NCBI GenBank assembly: GCA_030522415.1
Contig: CM060127.1
Span: forward strand, 3,575,422 to 3,639,421
Source: Channallabes apus
Taxonomy: Eukaryota > Chordata > Actinopteri > Siluriformes > Clariidae
Length of the DNA stretch: 64,000 bases
Reading direction: 5' to 3'
This document shows, piece after piece, positions 13,641-25,544 of this stretch. Made by a program: the position numbers and the translations under genes. The notes beneath the pieces were generated by a model. The model was not told the DNA's origin, did not search any database, and worked only from the letters and a program-made list of their open reading frames with translations. How positions within the stretch are numbered: the stretch's first letter is position 1; each line of letters opens with the position of its first letter.

Positions 13641-16080
13641 TGGCCTTTGGCCAGCGATCACCTTGAATAACTCACTGCAGGTCGACTAACCGGTTGTGGT
13701 AGAAACAGTGCATGTAAAAATAACTACGTCCTCTTTAACGCTTCGAGGAAAAAAGGTGTTAAAGGTGGAACGAGCAACTCTGCTCCAGACATTCAGACAG
13801 GTCTCCAGTGTGTGTGTGTGTGCAAAATACACAATCCTCATTATTTTGTGCTTTTTTCATGTTTGAATCGAATTTACCCCGCCCAACGCCCAACCCCCCC
13901 CCCCAATGTGCCCTCATAAAAAGACGTCTTCCATGTCCACACCTCCCCCCCCCCCACTCCCTTCCATGTCTTGTTAACTTGGTAAAGAAACAGTAACGTA
14001 CAGGGCCTTTAAACCACGCCCACTTCTTCATTTGTGTAATTCAGATGCACTTAGACTTTCTGACTTCATGTCATCTGTAAGCATGAACACAACTTTGTGT
14101 TTAGTATGTAGTTATATGCTAGAAGGTTACGCAGATGGCCATCTTGGACATGCGAGTCTGGAATCATTCCACCTTTAAAGGCGCGGAGACCAATTTTTAC
14201 AGAATATCACGTTTCTGAGATTAATCTGCAGCCTTGGGATTTTCCAAAATTGCTTAATCAAGAACTGAGATCAGGATGTTTATACAGGAAATGTTTTGCA
14301 TGATATGTTTTAGACCCGGCTCATTGCAAAACTAAAGACGCTGCACAAAATATTAAATAAAATAAATAAAAAATCCTTAATAGGGAAGAACATCACCAGG
14401 GACGAGTTGGTACGATTCAGAGGCGCCGATTTGATCCGTATTGCGATATCACGATTTTATATTCTGCATATTTTTTTCTAAATCTTGTTACAACTCGAAA
14501 CACATAAATCACTCCTACTACACAGGATCTGCCTGCCAGTGTGTGAATGGTTTAGAGTGTGCCACCTGTAGGATGACGGAGGAACTGCAACTTTTTACTC
14601 CCTCAAATGCGAACGTATATAAATGAAAAAAATTATTTTAATAAATGGATTTGAGTCACACATTCGCCACACAAAAGAAAGAATCATGATGCATAACTGA
14701 ACTGATTTTCTCTGATCTCTAATAAATACAGTAAGTTTTACCCAAAGACTGATGTAGGCTTCCAAATATGCACCCACTTTCAACCCTTTAAAATGAAAAG
14801 GGATCGCCGACTTTTCCCCACAATCTCAGGTCTCAGGTGATTTCTCATTTCTTTTCTTCTTAAATAACGCATAAATAAAAAAACATTGAATTGTTACTTG
14901 CCATGGCTAATCATCTGACTCGCTAGCGTAAAGATACATCATCTGACTCGCTAGCGTAAAGATACATCACAATTTCACTGCTATAGTGTTTAAAAACAGT
15001 CGAAACACACGGACTTATCAGCACACCCATGATGTTTGTTGCCATGGTGATATAACAGGTAGCTAGATCATGTGAGATTGCATGTTTTAATACTTTTTAG
15101 GGTTTTAGCGATCCTGCTCTAAAGCGTTTTTGGTCTTCATTAAACTTCATTTAACATTAATATATTTATTATGAAGCGAAAAGAAACTGGTTCAGCTTCG
15201 TTCCAAAATGCTGCTTTACGTAACAGACGATGTTAAACAGGACAAAGATGTAATAATAGATAATTAAATATGGGCTGTAACGTAAAAAGCTCCACCTGAC
15301 TTCTCCATGTTCTGCCCTGTGGGGGGTAAATCCTGCATCATAGGGGCACACGTGGGGCAACAACTGCAGATAAGACCTCTGAGGCCCACCTGTGCTCCCA
15401 GGAATCCGTCTCTCCTGGATCATGGTCCCTTTCCTGGAATGTCCCTGAGCCATGATTTAGGGAAAAAAAACCCTGAAAATCAGGAATCAGACTAGCGAGG
15501 AGGCAAAACATCTGCATGCACACCACCTGCATGACCATGATGGGGGGAAAAAATCCCCCAAAATAACTTTTCAGCTGCTGCTGCTGGGGGTCATGGAAAC
15601 GGAGCATCTGGTGTAGTTCTTAGAGTCGACAGAAAAAAAAAAAAAAAAAAAAAATTACAATCGATAAGGCTGATGAGAGGAACGTTTACAATGTTATTTC
15701 AGTGATTAAGACACAGGATCCAGGTGGGTCGTTTAAAAAATTACCCTGAAACACAACATCCGGCACGGGATCAAGCAGCTGCGATTATTCTCAAGCAATC
15801 AGCTCTGCGTAAATGACTGTCATTTCCTACTGTCGTGTGTTTGACGACAAAATCCTCAAGTGCAACGCAAAGCAGAAGAACGAAGCCTCTGAGTTTTCTG
15901 GTAAACAAAGGTGTAAAAACAGGTGATTGGCATTTACAGAATACCTGAAGCACGGTATGGTAATGAGAACGGTGGAAATGCTTTAAAGAATCTCTTCATC
16001 CTGGCCGAGGTGGTTTGGAGCCCACTGCAGCCGTGAACATTTTCACTAACGCCTCAGCCTCATTCATGAAACCTGACGGA
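13641..16080. other. No gene seen; small tandem duplication
   Basis: A 28-bp unit is repeated twice head-to-tail at 14,911-14,966 (tcatctgactcgctagcg...). A poly(A) run lies at about 15,631-15,653, and C-runs near 13,893-13,903 and 13,945-13,955. No recognised protein. Confidence 0.55.
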
Positions 16081-16084
16081 TAAC

Positions 16085-16380
16085 TCGTCGCCAACTTGCA
16101 GAAAAGACACACGTGTCTATGGGAACTCTACACACAACCATTCACCAACACCGCTTGCACATTATGGGAACACAGCATCTCACACATAGTCCTGACCTCG
16201 CTCCAAGCAATTTCCACATGTTTTGGCCTTTAAAGGAGTTCCTTGGAGGCCAGCGTTTCAGCAGGCAGTCTGAACATGACTCCAGAGTACCAAGAAAACT
16301 TTCTACCTTAATGGTATCCAAGCACTAATCACACACTGGCATGAGTGCATTAGTGTATATATACTGTTATTTTGCACACA
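16085..16380 (+). mobile_element. mariner (DD34D) transposase remnant
   Basis: The frame at 16,113-16,328 includes HSPDLAPSNFHMFWPLKEFL and GGQRF, the third-Asp region of mariner transposases. The part before it is fused to an earlier domain by deletion (TTIHQHRLHIMGTQHL), and the first two catalytic Asp are gone. It shares its C-terminal segment (LGGxRF... and the aaaactttctaccttaatgg DNA) with the elements at 23.9 and 57.4 kb. Confidence 0.75.
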
Positions 16381-16586
16381 GAGTTCTACACTCATCTCAG
16401 CTCTGTTACTTCTGGCTCAATCATTACAGATCTAAGTCTATGTCTGGGTTCTCAAATTAAATCTCTTTCTAAAGCTGCTTTTAAAGAAAATATGCTTCTT
16501 CCCACTTCAAGTGTAAGTGCAGAGGGAGGGGGTAATTTACTCACTCGTGTTTAGCTAAGTACTGTGAAGGCTGTTCATCCTAAGTG

Positions 16587-16588
<2 letters not shown>

Positions 16589-16631
<43 letters not shown>
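16589..16631. repeat. (CA)n microsatellite
   Basis: Perfect CA run followed by gagag. Confidence 0.95.
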
Positions 16632-16634
<3 letters not shown>

Positions 16635-17451
16635 AGAATGAACCATGAGTCTGCAGTTCTAAATTATGATTGGGTTATTTCCTCAGCCGACACCTCCAGA
16701 CCTGGATGGATGGCTCAGCCCAGCCGGGGTGCATACACACAGACATACACACACCCACACGGCTAAAGTGATTTTTGCTCAAGCCCTTTCATCAGCGCCT
16801 TCAAATCCTGACCACAGCACCGTTCCACCCTAATCACTTTTCCACAGCAGCCTGTGAACCATTTGTTACAGCCATTACAGAAGAACACGCAGACCGTCAG
16901 TACGGACCTAGAACCTCGGCTCAGTTCTTCTCAGTCACCATTGAGTAAAAACACAGGACACACAGACTACAATCCTTGCTAGCTTAATTCAGAGAGGACG
17001 ATCCACACCTCTTATTTTGCTTGCGTTCAGTCGACAAACTAGCTACGTCTCCTAGCGTACGGTCCACTTGTTAAGCTTTGCGCTAAAAGATTTATCTGGA
17101 TTTTTCTTGATACTGTATCTCTAAAATGGTTATCGTACGTAATGTTCCCTTAGTGTGCGACATCTTTCCTGCTAGTGAACTTTACATACCAAAGCAGGCG
17201 TATACTACACACGCCTCCTGAGCTAACTAATGCTACAATACTTCTAGATGAAAAGACATACTGTAAACTAGCCTATCGTATCCCCGATATGGATGTGTAA
17301 AGCATGCTTTATCGCATCACCAAACATCAAATCGATGGAAGATCGTAATGCAATGTAACTCGCTATTTACGCCCCCCTTGTGGATAGATAGCGTGCAGTC
17401 CTGGATGGTTGTTTAAGGAACCAACTTTAGGTGCTAGTGGTTTCTATGAGC
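16632..17451. other. No gene seen
   Basis: I recognise no coding sequence or repeat boundary here. Confidence 0.5.
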
Positions 17452-17540
17452 CAGTGTGCCTGTAGTGCCAGTTGTAAGCCGGGGATAAACTGAGAGGGTT
17501 GCATCAGGAGGGGAGTGAGGGCTAAAACCTGCGGCACAAC
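17452..17540 (+). repeat. Fragment of tRNA-Gly SINE body
   Basis: The segment containing gagggttgcatcaggagggg and taaaacctgcg matches the body of the full SINE at 18,810-19,049, without the tRNA head. Confidence 0.7.
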
Positions 17541-17727
17541 AAAAAAATATTAATAAATAGGTTGCCGTGGTGATGTGTTGGAAATGGGGAGCAGCCCAAG
17601 GAAGGAACAAGCACAACAATTCTCTGAGTTCAATAGAAATGTCATTTGCATTACTGTTACTTAATCGAATACACTGCATTAAAAATGCATTACGGCTGCA
17701 TGCATATGGAGATATGATCATAACGTT

Positions 17728-17792
<65 letters not shown>
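17728..17792. repeat. (GT)n(GA)n compound microsatellite
   Basis: GT run followed directly by a GA run. Confidence 0.95.
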
Positions 17793-17794
<2 letters not shown>

Positions 17795-18099
17795 AAGATT
17801 AAGAGAGATTTTACAATAAGTCATAATCATATGAATCATGGACATAGGGCTCGTGAGAATAAAGAGGGTAAATCGAACAAAAAGATAAAAGGGAAATAAA
17901 AGCACATGAGCTCGTGCAGCTCTTTATGTTTCGGATGCACGATGTTTATATTTATTCTCACTCTATTATTAAATAAAACCGCTGGAGGTTCTTGATGTGT
18001 ATTTTTGGAGCAGGAGGAGGGATAGAGCTCGGAGTGCCAATGCGCACAGGACGAAAGGAAGGAAGGAAGCGAGGGATTGTGTTATTCCTGCTCATAAAA

Positions 18100-18600
18100 A
18101 ACAACAACAATGTAGCGGCGACGTGGAGCTGCGATAAGAGGAGAGCACGCGCGGCGCTTAGAAGGCGACATTAATCCTTAATAAGGCGACATTAATAAGG
18201 AGCCGCTAATGAGGCGCTTCCGGCTGTACCTGAGTGTCAGGAATCAGATGATGGGAGTAAATGCAGCGCACACACACACACACACACACACATTCAGACC
18301 TGCTCTTACCTCCGCACTGTCCTCCGTGTCCGTGTTCCGCGTGTGTGTTTCCTCCTGAGCAGATTATTATAATTATTAATAATAATAAACCGACAAACGC
18401 TTCATCTGCTCTCCGAGTCCGCGCTTCAAAACGAGGCTCCGAAACGAACGCGCGCTGCGCGACCCCGAGGAAGCGACGCCGAGCACCGCGACATACATGC
18501 AGGAGGAGGAGGAGGAGCAGCTGCACACCGACACCTCTCTCTCTCTCTCTCTGTGTGTGTGAGTGAGTGAGAGAGTGAGAGAGAGAGACTGCTAGTACTA
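18100..18600 (-). promoter_or_regulatory. CpG-rich stretch, possible minus-strand promoter and first exon
   Basis: CpG density is far above the surroundings at 18,105-18,165 and 18,405-18,500. Read on the minus strand there are ccccgccc boxes at about 18,602 and 18,682, a CCAAT-type box (agccaatc) at about 18,649 and a TATA-like tatataat near 18,630. A good donor (GGAG|gtaaga) lies at 18,310. No start codon or protein is recognisable, so any exon here would be 5' UTR. A GA/CT run and a CA run flank it. Confidence 0.35.
18534..18590. repeat. (TC)n(TG)n(GA)n tract
   Basis: Short compound dinucleotide repeats with some self-complementarity (ctctct ... agagag). Confidence 0.85.
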
Positions 18601-18809
18601 GTGGGCGGGGCCTTATGCATTATTCATTATATATGGGCAGCCTGATTTTGATTGGCTCTTCCTCATACTGTATAAATCTAGTAGGCGGGGCTTACTGAAA
18701 CCTTTAAACACTAATCTGACTGTACATATTCATTCTGAAATATATTATTAATAATAATATAGTGGGCGGGGCTTGATGTAATATATCTATGTTTATATAT
18801 TCATGAGTG

Positions 18810-19049
18810 GTGGGGCACTGGTGGCTCAGTGGTAGGTGTTTCGCCTGCCATGCGGAAGGCCCGGGTTCGATTCCTAGCCAGTGCTCAAACCCCAGCCACT
18901 GGATACAGTGCCGGTCCCAAGCCCGGATAACATGGGAGGGTTGCGTCAGGAAGGGCATCCGGCGTAAAACCTGTGCCAAGTTGTAGTGCAGACTGGACTG
19001 TAGTCCGCTGTGGCGACCCCTTGTCGGGAGCAGCCGAAAGACCAACAAC
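18810..19049 (+). repeat. tRNA-Gly-derived SINE with 15-bp target duplication
   Basis: The head (gggcactggtggctcagtgg ... gcctgccatgcgg ... cccgggttcgattcc) is a near copy of tRNA-Gly(GCC), with clear A and B boxes for RNA polymerase III. It is followed by a body with gtcaggaagggcatccggcg. The flanks repeat atatattcatgagtg exactly (18,795-18,809 and 19,050-19,064), which fixes both ends. It is an unusually young-looking insertion. Confidence 0.92.
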
Positions 19050-19107
19050 ATATATTCATGAGTGCGTTTGTACATACTGTATCACTATAAGCTCTTAGGA
19101 TTTAGAC

Positions 19108-19708
19108 CAGGGGTGGTCAATTATTTTTCCCCAGGGGCCAAATGAGAAGCAGAAAATATTGTAGAGGGCCGGGCCAAAAGTTTGAAATCTACTCTGGTTA
19201 TTCATTTTATTTCTACGTTGAAATAAGTACTGTAAATAGCATTGTTTACAGCAGCTGGTAAGAGTGTGTGTTATTGTTAGATAATGAGAGAGTGAGGTTG
19301 TTTTACAAAAAACTGAATTTATTCAGTGAAATTATGCAAAAACAGTGGTAAGTGTGCAACATTTGTAACTCTTCTTCAGTCACATTACCACCACAATACT
19401 TTCTGTTTTTAACTTTGTTAATTTTCTATTAAGATACCACAATGTCTTTGTATGCCAATAATAATGTAACATAACTCACAACATTTTTGTCCAACTGCCA
19501 AACAGTACAGAAAAAAAATCAAAGTAAACATGTTTCAGTGTTTTTTTTCTTGTTCAGTGAGAGAAATCTAGCCTCTGTTGAGCTTTAACAAGAGCATCAA
19601 AGTCAGGTTGAATGTTTTAGGTGGAGATGTGAAGCACATCATTTATGCAAAATTTTGAAAGTAGGTTTTATTTTCTTAATTCCAAGCAACCTTTCGCGAG
19701 CCAGTCAG
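19108..19708 (+). mobile_element. hAT-like non-autonomous element, rearranged 3' end
   Basis: Starts caggggtggtcaattatttt, a typical hAT left end, and continues with ggccgggccaaaagtttg. The expected right end (ggcccgcgggcc...cccctg) is not intact; instead a GC-rich hairpin occupies 19,709-19,780. Confidence 0.55.
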
Positions 19709-19780
19709 AATCAGACCCGGGCATTTTAAGGCCCACGGGCCGCATTTGGCCCGCGGGCTTTAAAATGCCCGGGTCTGATT
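19709..19780. repeat. GC-rich inverted repeat (hairpin)
   Basis: Arms 19,709-19,741 and 19,747-19,780 (aatcagacccgggcatttta / taaaatgcccgggtctgatt) are separated by about 5 nt. Confidence 0.9.
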
Positions 19781-19782
19781 TA

Positions 19783-20055
19783 GGCTATGTCCAGACGTAG
19801 ATGCGTATTTGTATTTTTTAAATAAAGGTTTTGGCCTTTTGTCCACATGCAAACGCAGTTTTGGAAAACTCCGTCCAGAGTGAAAATTTTCCACACCTCT
19901 GTTTTTCAGTGGTGGTGTGTGGACAGGGGAAACAGAGATTTTGGCTTGTTGTAACGTCACCTTATCAGCCGATGATGCCTTCGTCTGTGTGATTTGACGT
20001 CAGCTTTGTTTATGAGGATATTTGGTGCAATAGTGGACTCACGTACAGTAAACCA
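19783..20055. mobile_element. Fragment of a DNA transposon end
   Basis: The stretch ggctatgtccagacg ... ttttggccttttgtccacatgcaaacgcag resembles the ends of dispersed fish hAT-type elements as I recall them. The other end is not visible; a SINE follows. Confidence 0.4.
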
Positions 20056-20059
20056 GGGA

Positions 20060-20278
20060 CTGTGGAGCCTATCCCAGGAGACTTGGGGGACGAGGCGGGG
20101 TACACACTGGGCCAGGTGCCAATCCATCACAGGGCACACACACACATACCTACAGTACACAGACTCACGCTCATTCTCAGGCAATTTGGGAACGCCAATT
20201 AACCTAATCTACATGAATCGAACCCCGACACTGGAAGTACAAGGTGACAGTGCTAACCACTAAGCCACCATGCCACCT
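20060..20278 (-). repeat. tRNA-derived SINE, (GAAT)-tail family, partial
   Basis: Contains tacacactgggccaggtgcc, ccaatccatcacagggcaca and the tRNA-like end ctaaccactaagccaccatg. The part with gcatgtctttggactg is deleted. Confidence 0.75.
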
Positions 20279-20460
20279 ATAATATAATCACTTAATTGGA
20301 TTTATGAAACTGAATTGATTGATTGTATAATGGGCGGGGATGAAACATGACAACACCGAGTTTAATAGAATATTTGTTCAGCTCATTACATGAAAGTAAG
20401 GTTAATAATGTAAATTGGATTACAAAATCTTCAGTTTTACTCAAATTAGTTGATGCAGAA

Positions 20461-21230
20461 ATTAATACACCCCACAACAAAAAGTACTACTGTACATCCA
20501 TTATTTTGTATGACCGCCATGATTTGTAAGGACTGTACCTAAGTCTTCTAGGCATGGAATGAACAAGTTGGTGACAAATTGCAACATTTTCAATGCTTCA
20601 ATAAAGTTCTATTTTAGACCCTGGATTATTGATGGAGAGTGATGCTCAACTTGTCTCTTCAGAATTCCCCATAGGTGTTCGATTGGGTTCAGATCAGGAG
20701 CCTTGGCCTGTAAATTCATAATACCATTAATGAAATGCAACCCCATAGAAGGACACTGCCACCACCATGTTTCACTGTGGGCACCATGCATTTTTATTTG
20801 TACTCCTCACCTTTGCGATGCCATAAGTTTTGAAGCTACCAGTTTATCTTGGTCTTATCACTCCAGAGTACAGAGTCCCAGTAGTCTTCTTTTTCAGCAT
20901 GAGTCCTGGTAAATTCTAGGTGCACTTTTTTGTGCCTGGCCTTCAGGAGAGGCTTCCTTTGTGGACGACACCCATGCATGCCGTTTCTCTGCAGTGTACG
21001 CTGTACAATCATCCCAGTTTGGCTTTGTACTTCTTTAGCTAGCAGTGAACTTGCATGGCGATGTTCTTCAACCCTTTTCATCAGAGGACGCACCTGTTGA
21101 GGTGTTACTGTAACTGCCGTGGCATCTCTGTGAGATGGTTGCATTTCCATCTTTGTTAAATTTTTGTATCACTTTTGCTACAGTATTCTGACTAGCTCTT
21201 CTGGAAAATAATATGGTATAATTATTATAC
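20461..21230 (-). mobile_element. Tc1-like transposon remnant
   Basis: Minus-strand frames at 20,836-21,150 (KKVHLEFTRTHAEKEDYWDS, VLWSDKTKINW) and 20,609-20,791 (APDLNPIEHLWGILKRQVEH) are the first-Asp and Glu regions of a Tc1 transposase. The segment with the second Asp (HDNDPKHTS-like) is missing and the frames are shifted. Terminal repeats were not found, so the limits are approximate. Confidence 0.75.
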
Positions 21231-21586
21231 AGTACATAATGTATAGTGGGTGTGGCTTACTAAACATTAATGAGGCGATGAATTGACATTTATAAGTACT
21301 TTAATGTGTTTTTTGAGTGGTGATCATAGATTACATTAGATATTAAGTAAAACTTTAATACCATACCATGTTTGTTTAGTGGGCGGGGCTTGCTTTAAAT
21401 GAATACGATGAAATGGGTTTATGAATGCTGATATGAAGAGTTTAAAGATAATGATGAACACAATACAATAATTGTTATAATGTGGAGCTTACCAAAATGA
21501 TTATTATTATTTCTGTTTTTGAATATTAATTTATTTTATTTCCTGCCATGCAAAAAAACACTTTTAGTTAACGCCACTAACGCACC

Positions 21587-21675
21587 CATTGCTGGGTGTA
21601 CCCCTACCCAAAGTCTCCTGGGATAGGTTCCTGGTCCTCCATGACCCTACACAGGGATATAGATGATGAGACGAC
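21587..21675 (+). repeat. 3' end fragment of (GAAT)-tail SINE, forward orientation
   Basis: Contains gggtgtacccctacccaaag and tcctgggataggttcctggt, then gatatagatgatga, the reverse of the other copies. Confidence 0.65.
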
Positions 21676-22184
21676 GATGTTCATCAACAACAACAACAAT
21701 AACAACAACAACAATAATAATAATAATACACAGGCTATATTTTAAACATTATCCATAGAAGTGTTTCAACAGAAGTGGGTGGGGCTAACTGAAATATTAA
21801 CAGAAAAAACATGTGATTTATGTTTACATTATGGTGTTGTAACTAGTTGCTCATGAATGTGGTCATGTAGGGATATATAGTGTATTTTAGGGTATAGTCG
21901 GCAGAGTTTTCTTATACCTGCAAATAAAAGCATATTTCTTGATTAGGACTAAATGTTATGCTCTTTTAAAATAACTGCGTTGTTCTAAATAAATAAATAA
22001 ATAAATAAGTGCTGTTCAGTGAAGAAGGTATTTTTGTGAGAATTTTATAAATGAATGTTCCTCAGGAATAATGATATATTTAAACAATGTCTAAGTTGGT
22101 GTGACTTAATATGGCTTTACTATTTACTTACTGTATAAGAACATTTTAAGTGTTGTAATGTCACTCTCACTCATCATCTCACTG

Positions 22185-22447
22185 GGTTCACTGGGAGCCT
22201 ACAGTCTGTCCCGGGAGACTTTGGGCATAAAGTGAGGTACACCCTAGATGAGGTGCCAATCCATCACAGGGCACATACATATACACACACTACAGGTGTG
22301 TCTTTGGACTGTGGGAGGAAACCAGAGTACCCGGTGGAAACCCACCAAGCACGGGGGAACATACGCACACAGAGCCAGAGGCAAGGATTGAACCCAGACA
22401 CTGGAGGTGCAACGCAACGGTGCTAACCACTAAGCCATTGTGCCACC
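22185..22447 (-). repeat. tRNA-derived SINE, (GAAT)-tail family
   Basis: Core gtgtctttggactgtgggag and the tRNA-like end ctaaccactaagccattgtg are present. The middle is shortened. Confidence 0.8.
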
Positions 22448-22607
22448 TACAGTATGTCAAATTACATAATATAAAATATAAATGATGAAATACAAAATTA
22501 TTCCATTTATATTTATATGTAATGAAATGTAGTGACTTTGCAAAATCTAGTTAAATTACAGGCAGTCATTAGTGTGCACTTACTTGAAGGTAATGAGTGT
22601 ATGTGTA

Positions 22608-22610
<3 letters not shown>

Positions 22611-22647
<37 letters not shown>
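22611..22647. repeat. (GT)n microsatellite
   Basis: Perfect GT run. Confidence 0.95.
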
Positions 22648-22648
<1 letters not shown>

Positions 22649-23411
22649 TTTTTTTATCTTTGTGGTTGCGCACAACTCAATTATAACTCAATTCTTGTCT
22701 TTGGTCGTGTTTAAACGTGTCTGGAAATTCCTTGAGAACCCCATGACGTTTGTTTTACTCACCTTATTCCCATTTAGCACTTTACACACAGAATATAACT
22801 AATATGCCTTCCGTCTTACAGTATACAGAGTAAAGAAATAACGGCTTCATGAGTAAGTTGTAATTGTAGGTGTGGCATTAAGGGAGACGGTTTTACAAAG
22901 GGACGTGAGCATGTTCCATGACAATATGAGAGAACTTCAAAAAACAAACAAAACAAACAAAAAAACACCTTTTATTCTCTACAGACAGAAAAATGTAAAC
23001 ATGAGCAGAAATCTTTGAGAGAAGCTTGTGTTGTTTTGGTGTACACTTTTACATGGGAAAAGAGCAGAACGTTATCTACTGTAGGTTTGATAGGGATCTC
23101 CAAGCAAACTGGGCTTTATCACAGAACCTTCATACAGAAATTAAAGATAGCAGCTGCCAGGAATTCCACTTTTGCCCAGATACAAACGTCTCGAGACAAA
23201 GGTTCCCGGTGGCATCTCTCGGGACAACAACGTGCCTGGAAAATTCTAAAATTAGGCCTGTGAGAGCTAGCTTAAATACTGTTTAAAGGTGGACAAGTCG
23301 AGGCTAACATTCCAGAGATGTTCCTCATATCCTCATTTTATCTGATTTTACAGAATGCTGTGTAAACACCAGGTCCTGAGCTTCCACACGGATAACAGAA
23401 AACGCAACCAA

Positions 23412-23837
23412 GGGGCCTCCGAGTGGCGCAGTGGTACTGTAAATCACTTGCCCTTTCATCCGGAGGTCGCTGGTTCGGTTCCTGGGTGATGCTGTAACCT
23501 CTCACAGCCAGAGGTCTAGAGGGAGCTGATTGGCCGAGCTCTCTCAGAGGGGAGGGATGAGGGGTACTTTGTGCTCCCACATTAATCTCGGCTCTACAGC
23601 CAATCAGGGGCATGCAGAGGGAGCGCTGTCCTCCGAGTGTGTTACGCCGCCCCGAACAGTTCAAAAAGATGCAGTCGGCTGGCGTCACGTGGTTCGGAGG
23701 AAACACGTAATTGTCTTCGGCCCTCCCGACTGAGTGGTAGTAGTAGCCTTATTGTGGGAGCCCCCTAGTGACGGGGAGGAATTGGACACGACTAAATTCG
23801 GGGAGAAAATTGGGGGAAAATCCATAAAAAAAAAAGA
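23412..23837 (+). repeat. tRNA-derived SINE with A-rich tail
   Basis: Head ggggcctccgagtggcgcag and ggtcgctggttcggttcc supply A and B boxes. A long body follows, then a poly(A)-like end. The flanks aacgcaaccaa (23,401-23,411) and aatgcaaccaa (23,838-23,848) form an 11-bp target duplication with one mismatch. It resembles the salmonid HpaI type in its head only. Confidence 0.88.
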
Positions 23838-23920
23838 AATGCAACCAAAACTAATTTGCATACACACAATGTCTAAACTGCTATATCCAAAATACACCAT
23901 AAAAATCAATCTCTGATTAG

Positions 23921-24490
23921 ACAGTCAAAGTGGGACTTTTGATTGCGCACTTACAGTATGAGAGTAAAAACGGTCTTTATTTCTCTATATAATCCCCTGC
24001 TACATTAAAGCCCTTATCCCAGTGTTTCACTAGTGCTTGGATGCCATCAAGGTAGAAAGTTTTTTCAATGTACCAGAGAAACGATCAGACCATCTGCTTC
24101 ATGTCTAAAACGCCGGCCTCCCAGGAACCTCTTCAATAAAGTGAGATCAGGACTGTACGATGGATGTGGCAGTAACTACCAGTTTGTGAATGATTGTGTG
24201 TACAGTTTCCACAGAAAGATACCGTACGTCTCTTTCTTCTGCAAACTGGCTACAAGTTATATGTTGATTTCTGAATGTTCACAGGACCGAACGCAGTGGG
24301 TTCAGAGCCGACTGGGCTGGGATCTTCATTCACAGACATACGGTTTTCTTTAAAACGTTTGAACCATTCAAATGTTTTACTGTGGCTAAGAATCTAACTA
24401 CAGTACTGTGCTTGAAGTCTTCTGTAAATGTCGCCTGTTTTTATGCCTTCATTCACTGAAAATGTAGTCCCGGTTTGACTTGAACGTCCC
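23921..24490 (-). mobile_element. mariner element, internally deleted
   Basis: The ends are inverted: gtcaaagtgggacttttgat at the left and the complement of caaaccgggac at the right. On the minus strand near 24,100-24,170 one reads PSYSPDLTLLKRFLGGRRF, the mariner third-Asp segment. At about 570 bp it is less than half the usual length. Confidence 0.75.
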
Positions 24491-25544
24491 TTCAATATCA
24501 AAAGCTAACTATATTGTTGTCTTCTGTTTAATCCTATATTAATTCCAGGTTGTGTGTGTGTGTAACCTTGAGTTTGTCTTTTTAGTTGCATATATAAGTT
24601 CAACAAAGTCTAACACTACTTAAGAAACTCCGCCCCCTTGTCTTACACCTCAATCTCCATTTATTGAGACTTGTCCAAAATAGAAACCAAGAGACAGATG
24701 CTCCATTAGCATCATATAGGAGCCATAGCTCGCTACAGCTTAAAAGGCTCTCTGCTTACGACCCTGTGACTAGGGTTGGAGACGTGATGGATGGGCTTGT
24801 CTCCTCTTGACATCTTCAGAAGTCAATAAACGCCAAACCTGCATCACAAAACGATCTCTGTCTCACTCATGCTCAGTGCTGCATTCTGTCCTGACGTGTA
24901 CAGAGTGTAAGAGAACGAGCAGAAAGGTTCGAGGTGTCGGTCGACTGTGAGAGGCGTTACGCACACACTATTAACCTCGCTATCTTCAGTCTGACATTTT
25001 GGGCTGCTTTTGATTTTTAGTCCCATGAGCCCCAAGAGTGCCACGGTGCAATAATGGAAATTGGATTTCTCTTCACATGGCTGCGTGTCTGACTCCTCCA
25101 CCCTCACCGAGGTCTATCTGTTAATCTACCTCCAGACAAGTCCTTCATTTGGCCACGGTGAGAGGAAGCTAAGAGAGACGGGACGTCCTCGATTTAGAGA
25201 CGAGTCTCAGGGGTGCTGAGGAAGACAAGGGCTTGTAGCGCTAGCGACTCTCATTTGCCTGTTGGCAGGGTGGCGTTAGGAAAAGCACACAGGAAGTCAC
25301 ACTAAGTAAATATCACAGTGTGGAGCAAATCGAAGTGGGATCTCCATTTAAAACACAGTCGGGTCTGGAATGTGTGAGGAGTCGTACAACAGAGCGCTGA
25401 GGACTTTTAACTCCACAAAGGAGTGTGAGGAAATCACAGGACACAATCATCACCACTCAACTGCTCGAATCCTGGAGAGAAAACCAGCAAGCACGAAGCT
25501 GTCTGCAAGTGAAAATAAGCCGAATGTAAAGGACACGATCGTCA

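Noticed and set aside
15450..15570. Short GC-stem plus A-run hairpins resembling bacterial terminators
   Set aside because: This is vertebrate nuclear DNA; the stems are 5-6 bp and probably chance.
18810..18885. Functional tRNA-Gly gene
   Set aside because: The tRNA-like part continues into a SINE body and is flanked by a target duplication, so it is a retroposon head.
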